Assembly (NCBI RefSeq): GCF_025998815.1 | Contig: NZ_AP026678.1 | Coordinates: 2,666,001 to 2,730,000 of the forward strand | Source: Ignavibacterium sp. | GTDB taxonomy: Bacteria; Bacteroidota; Ignavibacteria; Ignavibacteriales; Ignavibacteriaceae | Reading direction: 5' to 3' | DNA: 64,000 nt | Part shown: piece after piece, positions 1-8,857 of the stretch | Layout of the letters: each line of letters begins with the position of its first letter | Position numbering within the stretch: position 1 is the stretch's first letter | Made by a program: the position numbers and the translations under genes | The notes under the pieces: model-generated | Seen by the model: only the letters and a program-made list of their open reading frames with translations | Told to the model about the DNA's origin: nothing | Databases searched by the model: none

Positions 1-351
1 TCAATTGCAATGTTTTTTTTTAATAACATCCCTGGCTTTACGGAAAAACTTTTTTTCGATGTTCAGAAAATGTACGATCAATACGATTTCTGGATTGTTT
101 TTACTGCCGGCTTCACGCCGATACCTTATAAAGTAATTACTATTTCGTCAGGTGCGTTTAATATCAATTTACCGATGTTTGTTTTTGCTTCAGTCATAAG
201 TCGAGGTGCAAGATTTTTTTTGGTGGCTTTTCTGATATGGAAATTCGGGCCACAGATAAGAACTTTTATTGACAAATATTTTAACTGGCTGGCAATCGCT
301 TTTACCGTTTTATTAATAGGCGGATTCGTCGTAATCAAATATGCAATTTGA
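1..351 (+). CDS. YqaA/DedA-family (SNARE-associated) inner-membrane protein, 5' end outside window
   Basis: Inner-membrane protein of the VTT/DedA-like superfamily; YqaA-type members have no settled function, though relatives are linked to lipid scrambling and membrane homeostasis. The visible 116 residues carry the family hallmark: a Phe-Thr-Pro-Ile-Pro-Tyr-Lys motif around residues 36-42, followed by a Gly-Ala segment and two hydrophobic helices with an Arg-Gly-Ala-Arg-Phe stretch between them. The frame is open to base 1, so the Met at position 10 is unlikely to be the true start; the family is usually near 190-200 residues and the first helices are missing here. The stop overlaps the region just before the next gene, suggesting co-transcription with the thioredoxin-like gene. 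Family call is fairly firm; function is not. Confidence 0.75.
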   Translation, partial: SIAMFFFNNIPGFTEKLFFDVQKMYDQYDFWIVFTAGFTPIPYKVITISSGAFNINLPMFVFASVISRGARFFLVAFLIWKFGPQIRTFIDKYFNWLAIAFTVLLIGGFVVIKYAI

Positions 352-367
352 GAGAAAGGGAAATTTT

Positions 368-832
368 ATGAAGAAAATAATCTTATTTATAACATTAACG
401 ATTTTTACTTTACCATTATTTTCTCAGCAGTATGAAACTATCAAAAAGTTTGATCCCACAAGAAATCCAGAGCAAGATCTTAAAAATGCGATTGAATATG
501 CACAGAAAACAAACAAAAGAATTATTCTTGATGTTGGTGGAGAATGGTGCATTTAGTGTCATAGGATCGATTCTTTTATTGAATCTCACAAAGACATAAA
601 AGATTTTTTAGATAAACATTTTGTTGTTTTAAAAGTCAATTACAGCAAAGAAAATAAAAACGAAAAATTTCTTTCCAACTATCCACAAATTCCAGGATAT
701 CCTCATTTCTTTGTACTTGATAAGGATGGAAAATTTCTACATTCACAGGATACCGGTGTGCTGGAAAAAGATAAAGATTATGATGAACAAAAGTTTATGG
801 AATTCCTGAAGAAGTGGGCAATGAGAGATTAA
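368..832 (+). pseudogene. Secreted thioredoxin-like protein with an in-frame TAG inside the redox motif
   Basis: A thioredoxin-fold protein with a cleavable signal peptide (Met-Lys-Lys, hydrophobic core, ending near Ser-Gln-Gln). Reading from ATG at 368, translation reaches Gly-Glu-Trp-Cys-Ile and then meets TAG at 554-556, directly followed by Cys-His. The frame continues open from 557 to TAA at 830-832, with normal thioredoxin features: a beta-strand, the cis-Pro region (Ile-Pro-Gly-Tyr-Pro) and a final helix. The usual motif in this family is Trp-Cys-x-Trp-Cys-His, so TAG sits exactly where TGG (Trp) is expected, a one-base change. Without the stop the protein would be 154 residues. It is either a very recent nonsense mutation, a sequencing error, or an amber codon that is read through; the undamaged downstream frame argues against old decay. 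It follows the YqaA-type gene closely. Confidence 0.7.
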
Positions 833-837
833 AAAAA

Positions 838-3800
838 TTATTTCTTTGTGAATATATTCTGCAATAACATTAACAAATCATTCTTTCGGAATGGTTTTGA
901 TAAATAGTGAGATAATCCTTTCGAAAGAAATTCCTGTTTCTCTTTTTCCATTGCATATGCTGTGAGGGCAATTATAGGTGTTTCTTTGTATTCTGGCATT
1001 TCTCTGATTAATTGTGTAAGCTGCAAACCATCCATGCCTCTTCGTAAATTTATATCCATAAGAATTGCATCATATTTTTTTGCTTTAACTTTTGATAAAG
1101 CTTCATCAGCATTACGTGCAAAATCGAGAGAGTACATACCTCTTAACATTAGTGAAACTACATCAATCGCTGCGGAATCATCTTCAACATAAAGAATCTG
1201 GTAATTAAGGCTTGCTAGCTGCTTTTCTATTTGCCTTTGAATACGTTCAGCAGCTTTTTCTAAATCAGGGTCAAGTTTTGCTTTTACACGAGGAAACTCA
1301 ACGGTAAATGTGCTTCCTTCTCCAACTTTACTTTTCAAACTAATTTTACCGCCGAGGAGTTCTGTGTATTTCTTAACTATTGTTAAGCCAAGTCCGGTGC
1401 CTTCAAAACTTCTGTTAATACCTTCACTTGCCTGCCGGAATTCTTCCCAAATTACTGCCTGATGAGTTTCAGGAATTCCTATTCCAGTATCAGAAACCTC
1501 TATTGTAACATTTTCATCGTTCAGTTTTACATTTACAACAATACTTCCTTGCTTTGTAAACTTAACAGCATTGTTTATAAGATTGTTAAATATATTCTGG
1601 AATAATGACGGATCAATTCTACAAATAATTTCATCTTTGGGTTTGATTAATTTGTATTCAAGATTTTTCTTTTTGGCGATGGATGAAAACAAGTTAAATG
1701 ATGTTTCAAGAAGAGGAATAATGTTTGCATCAGTTAATCTGACTTCAAGCTTTCCTGCTTCGAGCTTTGAGATATTCAGAATCATATTTAATGTTTCGAG
1801 CAACCTCTGGCCTGAAGTATTAATCAAATCAATCATTCTTGAAAGATCTGGTTGGTCTTTAAGTTCACCTTTAAGCACCTCTGAAAATCCAAGAATTCCC
1901 ACAAGAGGTGTTCGCAGTTCGTGACTCATATTTGCAAAAAAGTATGACTTTACTCTGTTCATTTCCTCTGCTCTGACTTTTGCATCAATCAACTCATCAA
2001 TCATTTGTTTCTTATCTGTTACATCTCTGAATATACTGAGAAGCAGAGTTTTACTTCCGGGAAATTCAATAAATGAATTTGAAAGCTCGAGCCAGATTTT
2101 CTTTCCATTCCACAGGTTCGTCTCAACCTCGAATTTTTTATCAACCGTTTTATTTCTGAATCTTTCTCTAAACTTTCTAACTGATTCATCTGAAGAATCT
2201 TTCATCTCATATACTGTATTAAGTGGTCGCCCTCTTAATTCATTAAGTTTCATTCCGACCAATTTGCAATAGGCGGGATTTACATCTACAATTATTCCGT
2301 TCTCATCCAGCAATCTCATTCCATCCAAAGAATTTTCCCAAATCGATCTGAACCTTTCCTCTGATTCAACAATCTGCTCAAGCATCATTTTCTTTTCAGT
2401 TATATCTTCTTTAACAGCGATGAAATGAGTGATTTCTCCCTGTTCATTAAATAGTGGCGAGATAACAGCCTCTTCCCAATAAAGTTCGCCGGATTTTTTT
2501 CTGTTATGAAATTCGCCTCGCCAGTCTTTGCCAGCAAGGATTGTCTGCCATAAATTTTCATAGAAGCTGTTATCGTGTGTACCTGATTTCAGAATTCTTG
2601 GATTTTGTCCGATTGCTTCTTCGAGATTATAACCTGTTATCTGAGAGAATTTCGGATTAACATATTCAATATTCCCGTTTATATCAGTTATCACAATACT
2701 TGACGGACTTTGTTCAATAGCTTTTGAAAGCTTGAAAGTGGTTTCTTCAGCACGCTTTCTCTCAATAAATATGCTCAATTGATTTGCAACAGTCTCGAGC
2801 AATTCAAGAGTTGCGAAATCGTATCTCTTTGGATTTCTATAACTCTGGACAACCAATACTCCGATTACTTTGTTGCTTATTTTCAGGGGAACACCAACCC
2901 ATTGCTGAGGAATAATTCCAATCATTCCGGCTTCACCTTTAGAAATCATTTCCTCAATTTCAGTTTTGGTAAGCATTAAAGATTTGCCGGTTTTAATAAT
3001 GTAACCAGACATCGAACCTTCTGCGGGCCATTCAGGATTTTCTTCCAGTTCGTCCTCTTCAATATCGGCTCTGAACATTCCCGTATTCTCGTCATAAAGG
3101 GCGATATAAAAGTTTCTGACATTTATAATCGCTGAAAGTTCTTTTCTGACAATCTCAAAAAGTTCAGGAAGTGATTTGAATGTAACTAAAGCTTCTGCAA
3201 TATTGTATTGAATTTCTTTTATTAAGGAATTTCTTTTTTCCTGTGTGATATCTTTTACGGCACCAACGATACCAATTAAACGGTTTTTTTCTTTACTCCA
3301 GATTGGATGTCCATAACTTCTTACCCAAACAATGTGACCATCTTTATGAAATGTTCTGAGTTCAACTTCTGCATCTTCATTCCTTTGCAGTTTTTCAAAA
3401 GCGTGTCTGTCAAGTTCAATATCATCTTTATGTAAAGTGCTTCTCCAACCCCCAATCGCTATATATTCATCAACGGTGTATCCAGTCATTTTTTCAAACG
3501 CACCGGCAACCCAGGTAGTTCTACTATTTCCATCTTCGTCAATTTCTGTTGCGAATAAATAATCTGAAGTTAAGGAAGAGATTGCTTGTAATCTTTGCTC
3601 ACTTGTCCGCAAAGTTTGTTCGTAAATCTTTCTTTCAGTTATATCTCTGGCTATATAAATGACTTTATCATTTTCAAAAGGAACTGTTGTTGCCGAGAAC
3701 CAGATATTTCTACCGTTTATTTCAAGATCATAATCCATTGTTGCTGGTTGCTTTGTTGAAAGAGTTGTGCGGACAAGATTTAAGAATCTATCAGCAGTTT

Positions 3801-6800
3801 CTTTTGGAAAGACCTCATGTAATGTTTTTCCAAGAAGTTCTTGTGCAGGGCGATAAAGCAAATTTTCATTCGATGGCGCTATTTCAATATATCTGCCTTC
3901 ATAATCAAGTATTAAGAAAATATCGGGTAATGCCCTGAAAATTGAACGAAGTTTCTTTTCAGAAGCTTCTATTTTATCTGAGAAAGTTTTTTGCTCTGTT
4001 ATATCAACCAATATTCCACGAAGTAAATATGGCTTACCATCTTTTTTTACAACAGTCACATTGTCTCTGAACCAAACAAGTCTGCCATCTGCAGCAATCA
4101 TTCTGTATTCAAATTGGTGTGGTTCTCCAGCAAGAGTAGCTGAAATGCAGAAATTAATCGCCCATCCTTTATCATCAGGATGCAAGTGATCCGCCCAAAA
4201 ATTTTCTTTTAACCAATCACTGGTTGGATAACCAAGAATTTTCTCCGCTCTTTTACTAACAAATCGGAATTGAAATGTTTGAGCATCTGCTTCCCACACA
4301 ATACCGTCAATTGTGTTGACAAGTTCTTCAATTCGCTGTTGAGTTTCCTGAATTTTAAGCTCAGCTTTCTTCTTATCAGTAATATCTCTGATAATTGTTT
4401 GAACTGCGAGTTTACCTTCGAACATAATTGGAATCGCGGTAACTTCAGCATCGATAATTCGTCCTTCCAGAGTGATAAATTTCTCTTCAATCATTGGAAG
4501 AGGACTATTAGTAACTAAAGCTTTCTTTATTCTCTCGCTAACTGTTTGTTGATAATCAGGATGGACAAATTTCATTAGAGGCAGATCTCTAAATTCATCG
4601 AATGATTTTGCCCCCATAAGTTTCAAAGCTGCCGAATTTGCGAATAAGAATTTCCCTTCCCGATGAATTACAACTGCGTCCGGAAGATGTTCGATAACCT
4701 GTCGGTAATTTTGCTCACTTTGTTTTAATTTTTCAGAAGCACTTTTTCGTTCAGTAACATCTGTTATAAATCCTTCGAGAAAGAGTAATTCTCCGTTTGC
4801 AGAAAATATTCCATAACCTCTCTCCCAAACCCATTTTTGTTCACCTGTTTTTGTAATGATTGGATATTCAAATTCAAATGTACTTCTGTTTTGAAGAACA
4901 TCTTCCCAAATCAAATGGAGTTTGGTCTGATAATCAGGATGAATTATATCATTAAAGGAAATTTTTTTGTTGAATAGAAATTCTTCGGAGGTATAACCGG
5001 TTATTGCTTCACATCCATTCGAAATAAAGTACATAGTCCAATCTTTATCATTAGCACACCTGTATACAAAGCCGGGTAAATTACTAATTAAAGATGAATA
5101 CTCTCTTTCTCTTTCAATAAGTTCTTTTTCGGTTCTTTTTCTTTCAGTGATATCCTGTGCAAGCGCAATTACCACTTTCTTATTGAAATATTTTCCCGGA
5201 TAAAGACGGACATCTTTAGGAAATACCTCGCCATTTTTTCTTACTCCCCAAAATTCAAACTGCTGAGGTTGACCATTAAAAGCTTTTTTAACACATTCAA
5301 CAACTTTGGGCAGATCGTTTAATCCCGGAGCACTCACAAACTCAGGTGTTTTACCAATAAAATATTCTTTGTCATATCCATACATTTTAACAGCGCCTTC
5401 ATTGACATCGAGAAATACACCGTTTTCATCCTGAATATAAATTGCTTCCTGAACGCTGTTAAACAATCCACGGTAACTTTCTTCACTTTCTTTCAGAGTT
5501 TTTTCTGTTTCTCTTTCTTTTGTCTGATCTCTGAAAACAAGCACAACTCCAATTATATTTCCATCTTCATCCTTGATTGGTGCACCGCTATCTGCAATTG
5601 GTATTTCTCTTCCGTCTTTTGAAATTAAAAGAGTGTGGTTAGCGAGTCCAACAATCATTCCTTTTTCCAAAACCTTATCAACCGGATTATCAACTTCCTG
5701 ACGAGTCTCTTCATTGATGATATAAAAAACTTTGTTCAGCTTTTTTCCGCGTGCCTGAGATTCTTTCCAGCCGGTTAGTTCTTCAGCAACAGGATTAAGA
5801 TATTTAACTTTTCCTTCTCTGTCTGTAGTTATAACTGCATCACCAATGCTGTAAAGTGTTGTTTGAAATTCTGCCTGTGAGCGCCACAAATTTCGGAACA
5901 AATTCTTTTGTCGATAATTGAAGAAAAAAGCCAATCCCAGCCAAAGCATTGAAACTAACAAAATAATAAATACAGCAAGAAGCAAAGCTTCGAATTTGAA
6001 ATCCGAAAGAATCTCGTTAATGTCTGTTTTAGCAACGAACAACCAATTGGTTCCGGGGATTTTATCCACATAGGCAATTACATTTTCCCCTCTGTAATCC
6101 GTTGCGTAAAGAATACCGGAATGTCCTTTTGCAGCTCTAACAACAGCAGCTTCTTTATCATCAATAGAATATTTGTGTTTTAATGCTGAACCTTTCTTAA
6201 ATCTCAATTCGCTGATGACTAAAACTGAATCTTTCTCCTGCCGGGCTAAGTATATTTCAGAAGTGTTTGATTTAGTTGGCCAACCAGTTAGATGAGAATA
6301 AACGGAAGTTTCAGGATTTAATTCAAATGCTACGGAATAATTTGTCTCTTTTACAGGAGCTATGAAAAAAATATGACTATGATTTTCATCTTCACAATAA
6401 AAGATGTCTGAAAACAGAACTTCAAAATTTTTCGGAGAATATTGAATTAGTGTTGATATATATTTTTCTTTGCAAGAATTTTCATCGGCAGGTAATACAA
6501 TTTCCCCTTTTTCATTAACAATGTAGATGTTCTCATAATCGTGTTCAAACTTCCGTTGGTATAAAGCTTCGACTAACTCATTCTCATTGGATTGATTCTG
6601 TTCTGAAATCCAGTTCTTAATTTTTTTTAATAATGACTTTCCGGATACAATGGTAATTGCATCATTGTACTCATCTGAGTACCATCTTGTTAAGTACTCT
6701 ATTTTTGATTTTGCAACTGAGGTGATTTCTTTTTCGCCTTCTTCGAGGCGGGACTGCCGTTGGTTCACAAAAATCAGTAAACCGATTACAATGATAACTA

Positions 6801-6861
6801 TTGTTAAGGCGGCAGCGAGTATCAGATAATCAACTTTGCTTTTCAGATTTAATATGTCCAT
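838..6861 (-). CDS. Very large hybrid sensor histidine kinase (Cache-like sensor, nine PAS, GAF, kinase, receiver)
   Basis: A 2007-residue membrane-bound sensor. Order: membrane helix at 13-32; extracytoplasmic sensor about 33-288, resembling a Cache domain; membrane helix about 290-314; PAS repeats at about 329-450, 462-577, 586-707, 717-832, 842-957, 968-1078 and 1090-1208, most ending in the Asp-Ile-Thr-Glu-type PAC signature; a GAF domain about 1220-1370; two more PAS at 1374-1490 and 1501-1618; HisKA with the phosphorylated His1647 in Ser-His-Glu-Leu-Arg-Thr-Pro; an HATPase domain about 1745-1857 with Asp-Thr-Gly-Ile-Gly-Ile and Gly-Thr-Gly-Leu-Gly-Leu; and a receiver about 1890-2003 with Asp1936 as phosphoacceptor. 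Such multi-PAS kinases are common in environmental bacteria but nine PAS plus GAF is near the upper end. No partner regulator lies beside it. The signal sensed cannot be read from sequence. Confidence 0.93.
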   Translation of the reverse strand: MDILNLKSKVDYLILAAALTIVIIVIGLLIFVNQRQSRLEEGEKEITSVAKSKIEYLTRWYSDEYNDAITIVSGKSLLKKIKNWISEQNQSNENELVEALYQRKFEHDYENIYIVNEKGEIVLPADENSCKEKYISTLIQYSPKNFEVLFSDIFYCEDENHSHIFFIAPVKETNYSVAFELNPETSVYSHLTGWPTKSNTSEIYLARQEKDSVLVISELRFKKGSALKHKYSIDDKEAAVVRAAKGHSGILYATDYRGENVIAYVDKIPGTNWLFVAKTDINEILSDFKFEALLLAVFIILLVSMLWLGLAFFFNYRQKNLFRNLWRSQAEFQTTLYSIGDAVITTDREGKVKYLNPVAEELTGWKESQARGKKLNKVFYIINEETRQEVDNPVDKVLEKGMIVGLANHTLLISKDGREIPIADSGAPIKDEDGNIIGVVLVFRDQTKERETEKTLKESEESYRGLFNSVQEAIYIQDENGVFLDVNEGAVKMYGYDKEYFIGKTPEFVSAPGLNDLPKVVECVKKAFNGQPQQFEFWGVRKNGEVFPKDVRLYPGKYFNKKVVIALAQDITERKRTEKELIEREREYSSLISNLPGFVYRCANDKDWTMYFISNGCEAITGYTSEEFLFNKKISFNDIIHPDYQTKLHLIWEDVLQNRSTFEFEYPIITKTGEQKWVWERGYGIFSANGELLFLEGFITDVTERKSASEKLKQSEQNYRQVIEHLPDAVVIHREGKFLFANSAALKLMGAKSFDEFRDLPLMKFVHPDYQQTVSERIKKALVTNSPLPMIEEKFITLEGRIIDAEVTAIPIMFEGKLAVQTIIRDITDKKKAELKIQETQQRIEELVNTIDGIVWEADAQTFQFRFVSKRAEKILGYPTSDWLKENFWADHLHPDDKGWAINFCISATLAGEPHQFEYRMIAADGRLVWFRDNVTVVKKDGKPYLLRGILVDITEQKTFSDKIEASEKKLRSIFRALPDIFLILDYEGRYIEIAPSNENLLYRPAQELLGKTLHEVFPKETADRFLNLVRTTLSTKQPATMDYDLEINGRNIWFSATTVPFENDKVIYIARDITERKIYEQTLRTSEQRLQAISSLTSDYLFATEIDEDGNSRTTWVAGAFEKMTGYTVDEYIAIGGWRSTLHKDDIELDRHAFEKLQRNEDAEVELRTFHKDGHIVWVRSYGHPIWSKEKNRLIGIVGAVKDITQEKRNSLIKEIQYNIAEALVTFKSLPELFEIVRKELSAIINVRNFYIALYDENTGMFRADIEEDELEENPEWPAEGSMSGYIIKTGKSLMLTKTEIEEMISKGEAGMIGIIPQQWVGVPLKISNKVIGVLVVQSYRNPKRYDFATLELLETVANQLSIFIERKRAEETTFKLSKAIEQSPSSIVITDINGNIEYVNPKFSQITGYNLEEAIGQNPRILKSGTHDNSFYENLWQTILAGKDWRGEFHNRKKSGELYWEEAVISPLFNEQGEITHFIAVKEDITEKKMMLEQIVESEERFRSIWENSLDGMRLLDENGIIVDVNPAYCKLVGMKLNELRGRPLNTVYEMKDSSDESVRKFRERFRNKTVDKKFEVETNLWNGKKIWLELSNSFIEFPGSKTLLLSIFRDVTDKKQMIDELIDAKVRAEEMNRVKSYFFANMSHELRTPLVGILGFSEVLKGELKDQPDLSRMIDLINTSGQRLLETLNMILNISKLEAGKLEVRLTDANIIPLLETSFNLFSSIAKKKNLEYKLIKPKDEIICRIDPSLFQNIFNNLINNAVKFTKQGSIVVNVKLNDENVTIEVSDTGIGIPETHQAVIWEEFRQASEGINRSFEGTGLGLTIVKKYTELLGGKISLKSKVGEGSTFTVEFPRVKAKLDPDLEKAAERIQRQIEKQLASLNYQILYVEDDSAAIDVVSLMLRGMYSLDFARNADEALSKVKAKKYDAILMDINLRRGMDGLQLTQLIREMPEYKETPIIALTAYAMEKEKQEFLSKGLSHYLSKPFRKNDLLMLLQNIFTKK

Positions 6862-7061
6862 TCAAAAAAAAGTTATCAAAAAATCCTATGTTAATATCGA
6901 AATAAACTGCCTTAGTTTAAAGAATGGTAATGGAAAAAAGTTGACTTTTGTGAAGCTTTGAGAAATTAATTTTTACTTGTTAGTTTTAAATAAACTAAAA
7001 ATTACTCTTCTGATTTTCCTCTGAGTTACTCTTTTATTAACAAGAGAAAGGAGTAGCGCTT

Positions 7062-7379
7062 ATGAAGACCTTTATACTTCTCACCAAACTTTCTGCTGAT
7101 ACAGCCAGACAAATTAAAGATCGTGCTAAACTCGGCCGTAACTGGCTTGAACAAGTAAAAGAAAAATGTCCCGAAGTTAAATTCATTGCACATTATGCAC
7201 TTCTCGGTGAATATGACTTTCTGGATATTTATGAAGCGCCTGATGAAGAAACTGCTGCAAAAGTTTCTATGATTAGTCTTGCAAACGGAGCTTATCAGGC
7301 ACAAAGTCTTATCGCAATTCCATATAAAAGATTTCTTGAACTTACTGATGAAATTTCAAAGCAAGGAATAATAGTTTAG
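7062..7379 (+). CDS. GYD-domain protein
   Basis: A 105-residue soluble protein of the GYD family, named for a Gly-Tyr-Asp motif; here the matching segment reads Leu-Gly-Glu-Tyr-Asp-Phe-Leu-Asp around residues 48-55. Family members have a ferredoxin-like alpha/beta fold and no agreed function. An AGAAAGGAG ribosome site lies about 9 bases before ATG 7062, which settles the start. The next gene (YbaK-type deacylase) begins 14 bases downstream with its own AGGAG site, so the two probably share a transcript. Upstream 6862-7061 is the only non-coding space between this gene and the divergent giant kinase, so it must hold both promoters. Confidence 0.85.
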   Translation: MKTFILLTKLSADTARQIKDRAKLGRNWLEQVKEKCPEVKFIAHYALLGEYDFLDIYEAPDEETAAKVSMISLANGAYQAQSLIAIPYKRFLELTDEISKQGIIV

Positions 7380-7393
7380 GAAAGGAGTTTAAT

Positions 7394-7867
7394 ATGCCAT
7401 CAGCACGACTTCGTTCTTACTTAGATGAGAACAATATAAAATACATAACAATAAAACATTCTCCGGCATTTACAGCTCAGGAGATTGCCGCTGTTACACA
7501 CATTCCCGGAAAAAGTCTTGCAAAGGTTGTTATGATAAATGTAAAGGGAAAACTTGCAATGGCAGTTCTACCAGCTTCTTATAAGGTTAATGTTGAGGAA
7601 TTAAAAGAGCAACTTGGAACTGACGCAGTTAAACTTGCTCATGAAAAAGAATTTATGAACCTGTTTCCGGATTGCGAGGTTGGTGCAATGCCACCTTTTG
7701 GAAATCTGTATGGGATGGATGTTTATGTAGCAAAAGCTTTAACAGAAGATGAGTATATTTATTTTAATTCTTGTACTCATACAGAGTTAATCCAAATGCA
7801 GTACAAAGATTTTGAAAAACTTGTTCAGCCAAAGGTGCTGGAGTTTGCTCATCCAACTAAAGTATAA
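7394..7867 (+). CDS. YbaK/ProX-type aminoacyl-tRNA deacylase domain protein
   Basis: A 157-residue stand-alone editing domain of the YbaK/EbsC/ProX superfamily, which hydrolyses mischarged aminoacyl-tRNAs (Cys-tRNA-Pro or Ala-tRNA-Pro in characterised members). Sequence features: the N-terminal helix, the strand with Lys-His-Ser-Pro-Ala-Phe-Thr-Ala, the central Gly-Lys-Ser-Leu-Ala-Lys-Val segment that supplies the catalytic Lys in this superfamily, and the late Pro-Pro-Phe-Gly loop. Which aminoacyl-tRNA it edits cannot be told from sequence. Full length for the family. It sits 14 bases behind the GYD gene with an AAAGGAG ribosome site, so co-expression is likely, although no functional link is known. 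Confidence 0.85.
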   Translation: MPSARLRSYLDENNIKYITIKHSPAFTAQEIAAVTHIPGKSLAKVVMINVKGKLAMAVLPASYKVNVEELKEQLGTDAVKLAHEKEFMNLFPDCEVGAMPPFGNLYGMDVYVAKALTEDEYIYFNSCTHTELIQMQYKDFEKLVQPKVLEFAHPTKV

Positions 7868-7931
7868 GTTACAGTTTTGCTTTTGACTTGTTGATTTGGA
7901 AACAGGAATAAAATAATATGATTTATTAGTG

Positions 7932-7951
7932 ACGATATTTTTAAATATCGT
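7932..7951. repeat. Short palindrome downstream of YbaK-type gene
   Basis: Two 9-base arms (ACGATATTT / AAATATCGT) separated by two bases form a near-perfect palindrome about 65 bases after the preceding stop codon. It lacks a T-run directly after it, so it is not a convincing intrinsic terminator; it could be a transcript-end hairpin or a protein-binding dyad. Confidence 0.5.
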
Positions 7952-8059
7952 GCATAAGACATCTTCGTAATTTTGATTTTATTTACTTTCCGATGATATT
8001 TTTTAGGGTGAGAAATTAAATTCGTTTATCGTAAACTTAACAGTAAAAAAGGTAATCTT

Positions 8060-8674
8060 ATGAAAAAACTTCTCTCTTTGTTCTTTGTTGTTTTTCTTTC
8101 AACTCAGATTTCTGCTCAAATTAATTCTGACATTGATGTTCTTCTATCCTGGATGATTGGTTCGTTCAACAGTGAAGAACAATCTAAAAACGATTCGGAT
8201 TATTATAACATTTCTCTTGAAATGCATAGAATCTGGAACAGCAGAAACGATGGTTATTGGTTATATGTGGAACAGGCTGTTGCAGCAAATAAAGATAAAC
8301 CATACAGACAGAGAATTTATCACATTTTTAAAGACAACGATGTTATTAAAAGTGTGATTTATTCAATTCCTGATGAAAAGAATTTTGTTGGCGGATGGAA
8401 AGACATTTCTTTGTTCGATAAACTTTCACCGGAAAATCTTGAAGCACGGGATGGTTGTGAAGTAATAATTAAAAGAAAAGATGAAAATACTTTTATTGGA
8501 AGTACAGTTGATAAAAACTGTACGAGTAATCTTCGTGGTGCAACTTATGCCACTACTGAAGTTGTAATTACAAAAGATAAAATGATAAGCTGGGATAGAG
8601 GATTTAATGATAAAGATGAGCAAGTCTGGGGAGCAGAAAAAGGTGGCTACATTTTTAATAAACTTCAGAAATAA
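8060..8674 (+). CDS. CpeT/CpcT-like secreted protein
   Basis: A 204-residue protein with an N-terminal signal peptide (residues 1-20, cleavage near Ser-Ala-Gln). The mature part matches the CpcT/CpeT family: opening Leu-x-x-Trp-Met-x-Gly-Ser-Phe-x-Ser, a conserved Trp-Leu-Tyr-Val-Glu-Gln segment near residue 70, Tyr-Arg-Gln-Arg-Ile-Tyr, and a Gly-Cys-Glu-Val segment. Cyanobacterial members attach bilins to phycobiliproteins, but nothing else here suggests phycobilisomes, and exported homologues are common in non-phototrophic Bacteroidota where their role is unknown. The lyase function should not be transferred. It stands alone, with non-coding sequence on both sides. Confidence 0.8.
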   Translation: MKKLLSLFFVVFLSTQISAQINSDIDVLLSWMIGSFNSEEQSKNDSDYYNISLEMHRIWNSRNDGYWLYVEQAVAANKDKPYRQRIYHIFKDNDVIKSVIYSIPDEKNFVGGWKDISLFDKLSPENLEARDGCEVIIKRKDENTFIGSTVDKNCTSNLRGATYATTEVVITKDKMISWDRGFNDKDEQVWGAEKGGYIFNKLQK

Positions 8675-8769
8675 TTTTGATGAATAATCGAGACTGTCTG
8701 AACAGAAAACAAATTTGTCATTCTAGGGAGCGAAGCGACAAAGAGTCTCTAATCTTGCAAACACTTTAA

Positions 8770-8801
8770 AATCAGCATCTCGACTTGTCGGGATGCTGAT
8801 T
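8770..8801. repeat. 32-bp imperfect palindrome in convergent intergenic region
   Basis: AATCAGCATC..CGAC/GTCG..GATGCTGATT form long inverted arms around a 2-base centre with a single mismatched pair. It lies between the convergent CpeT-like and M16 genes, where it could act as a bidirectional transcript-end hairpin. The neighbouring 8716-8745 (TGTCATTCTAGGGAGCGAAG) resembles the half-site of the GTCAT-type paired repeats found elsewhere in the window. Confidence 0.55.
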
Positions 8802-8857
8802 GACCAAAATATTATTTACAGACTTCCCCAACGATTTGAATGAATTTATGACAAAAA

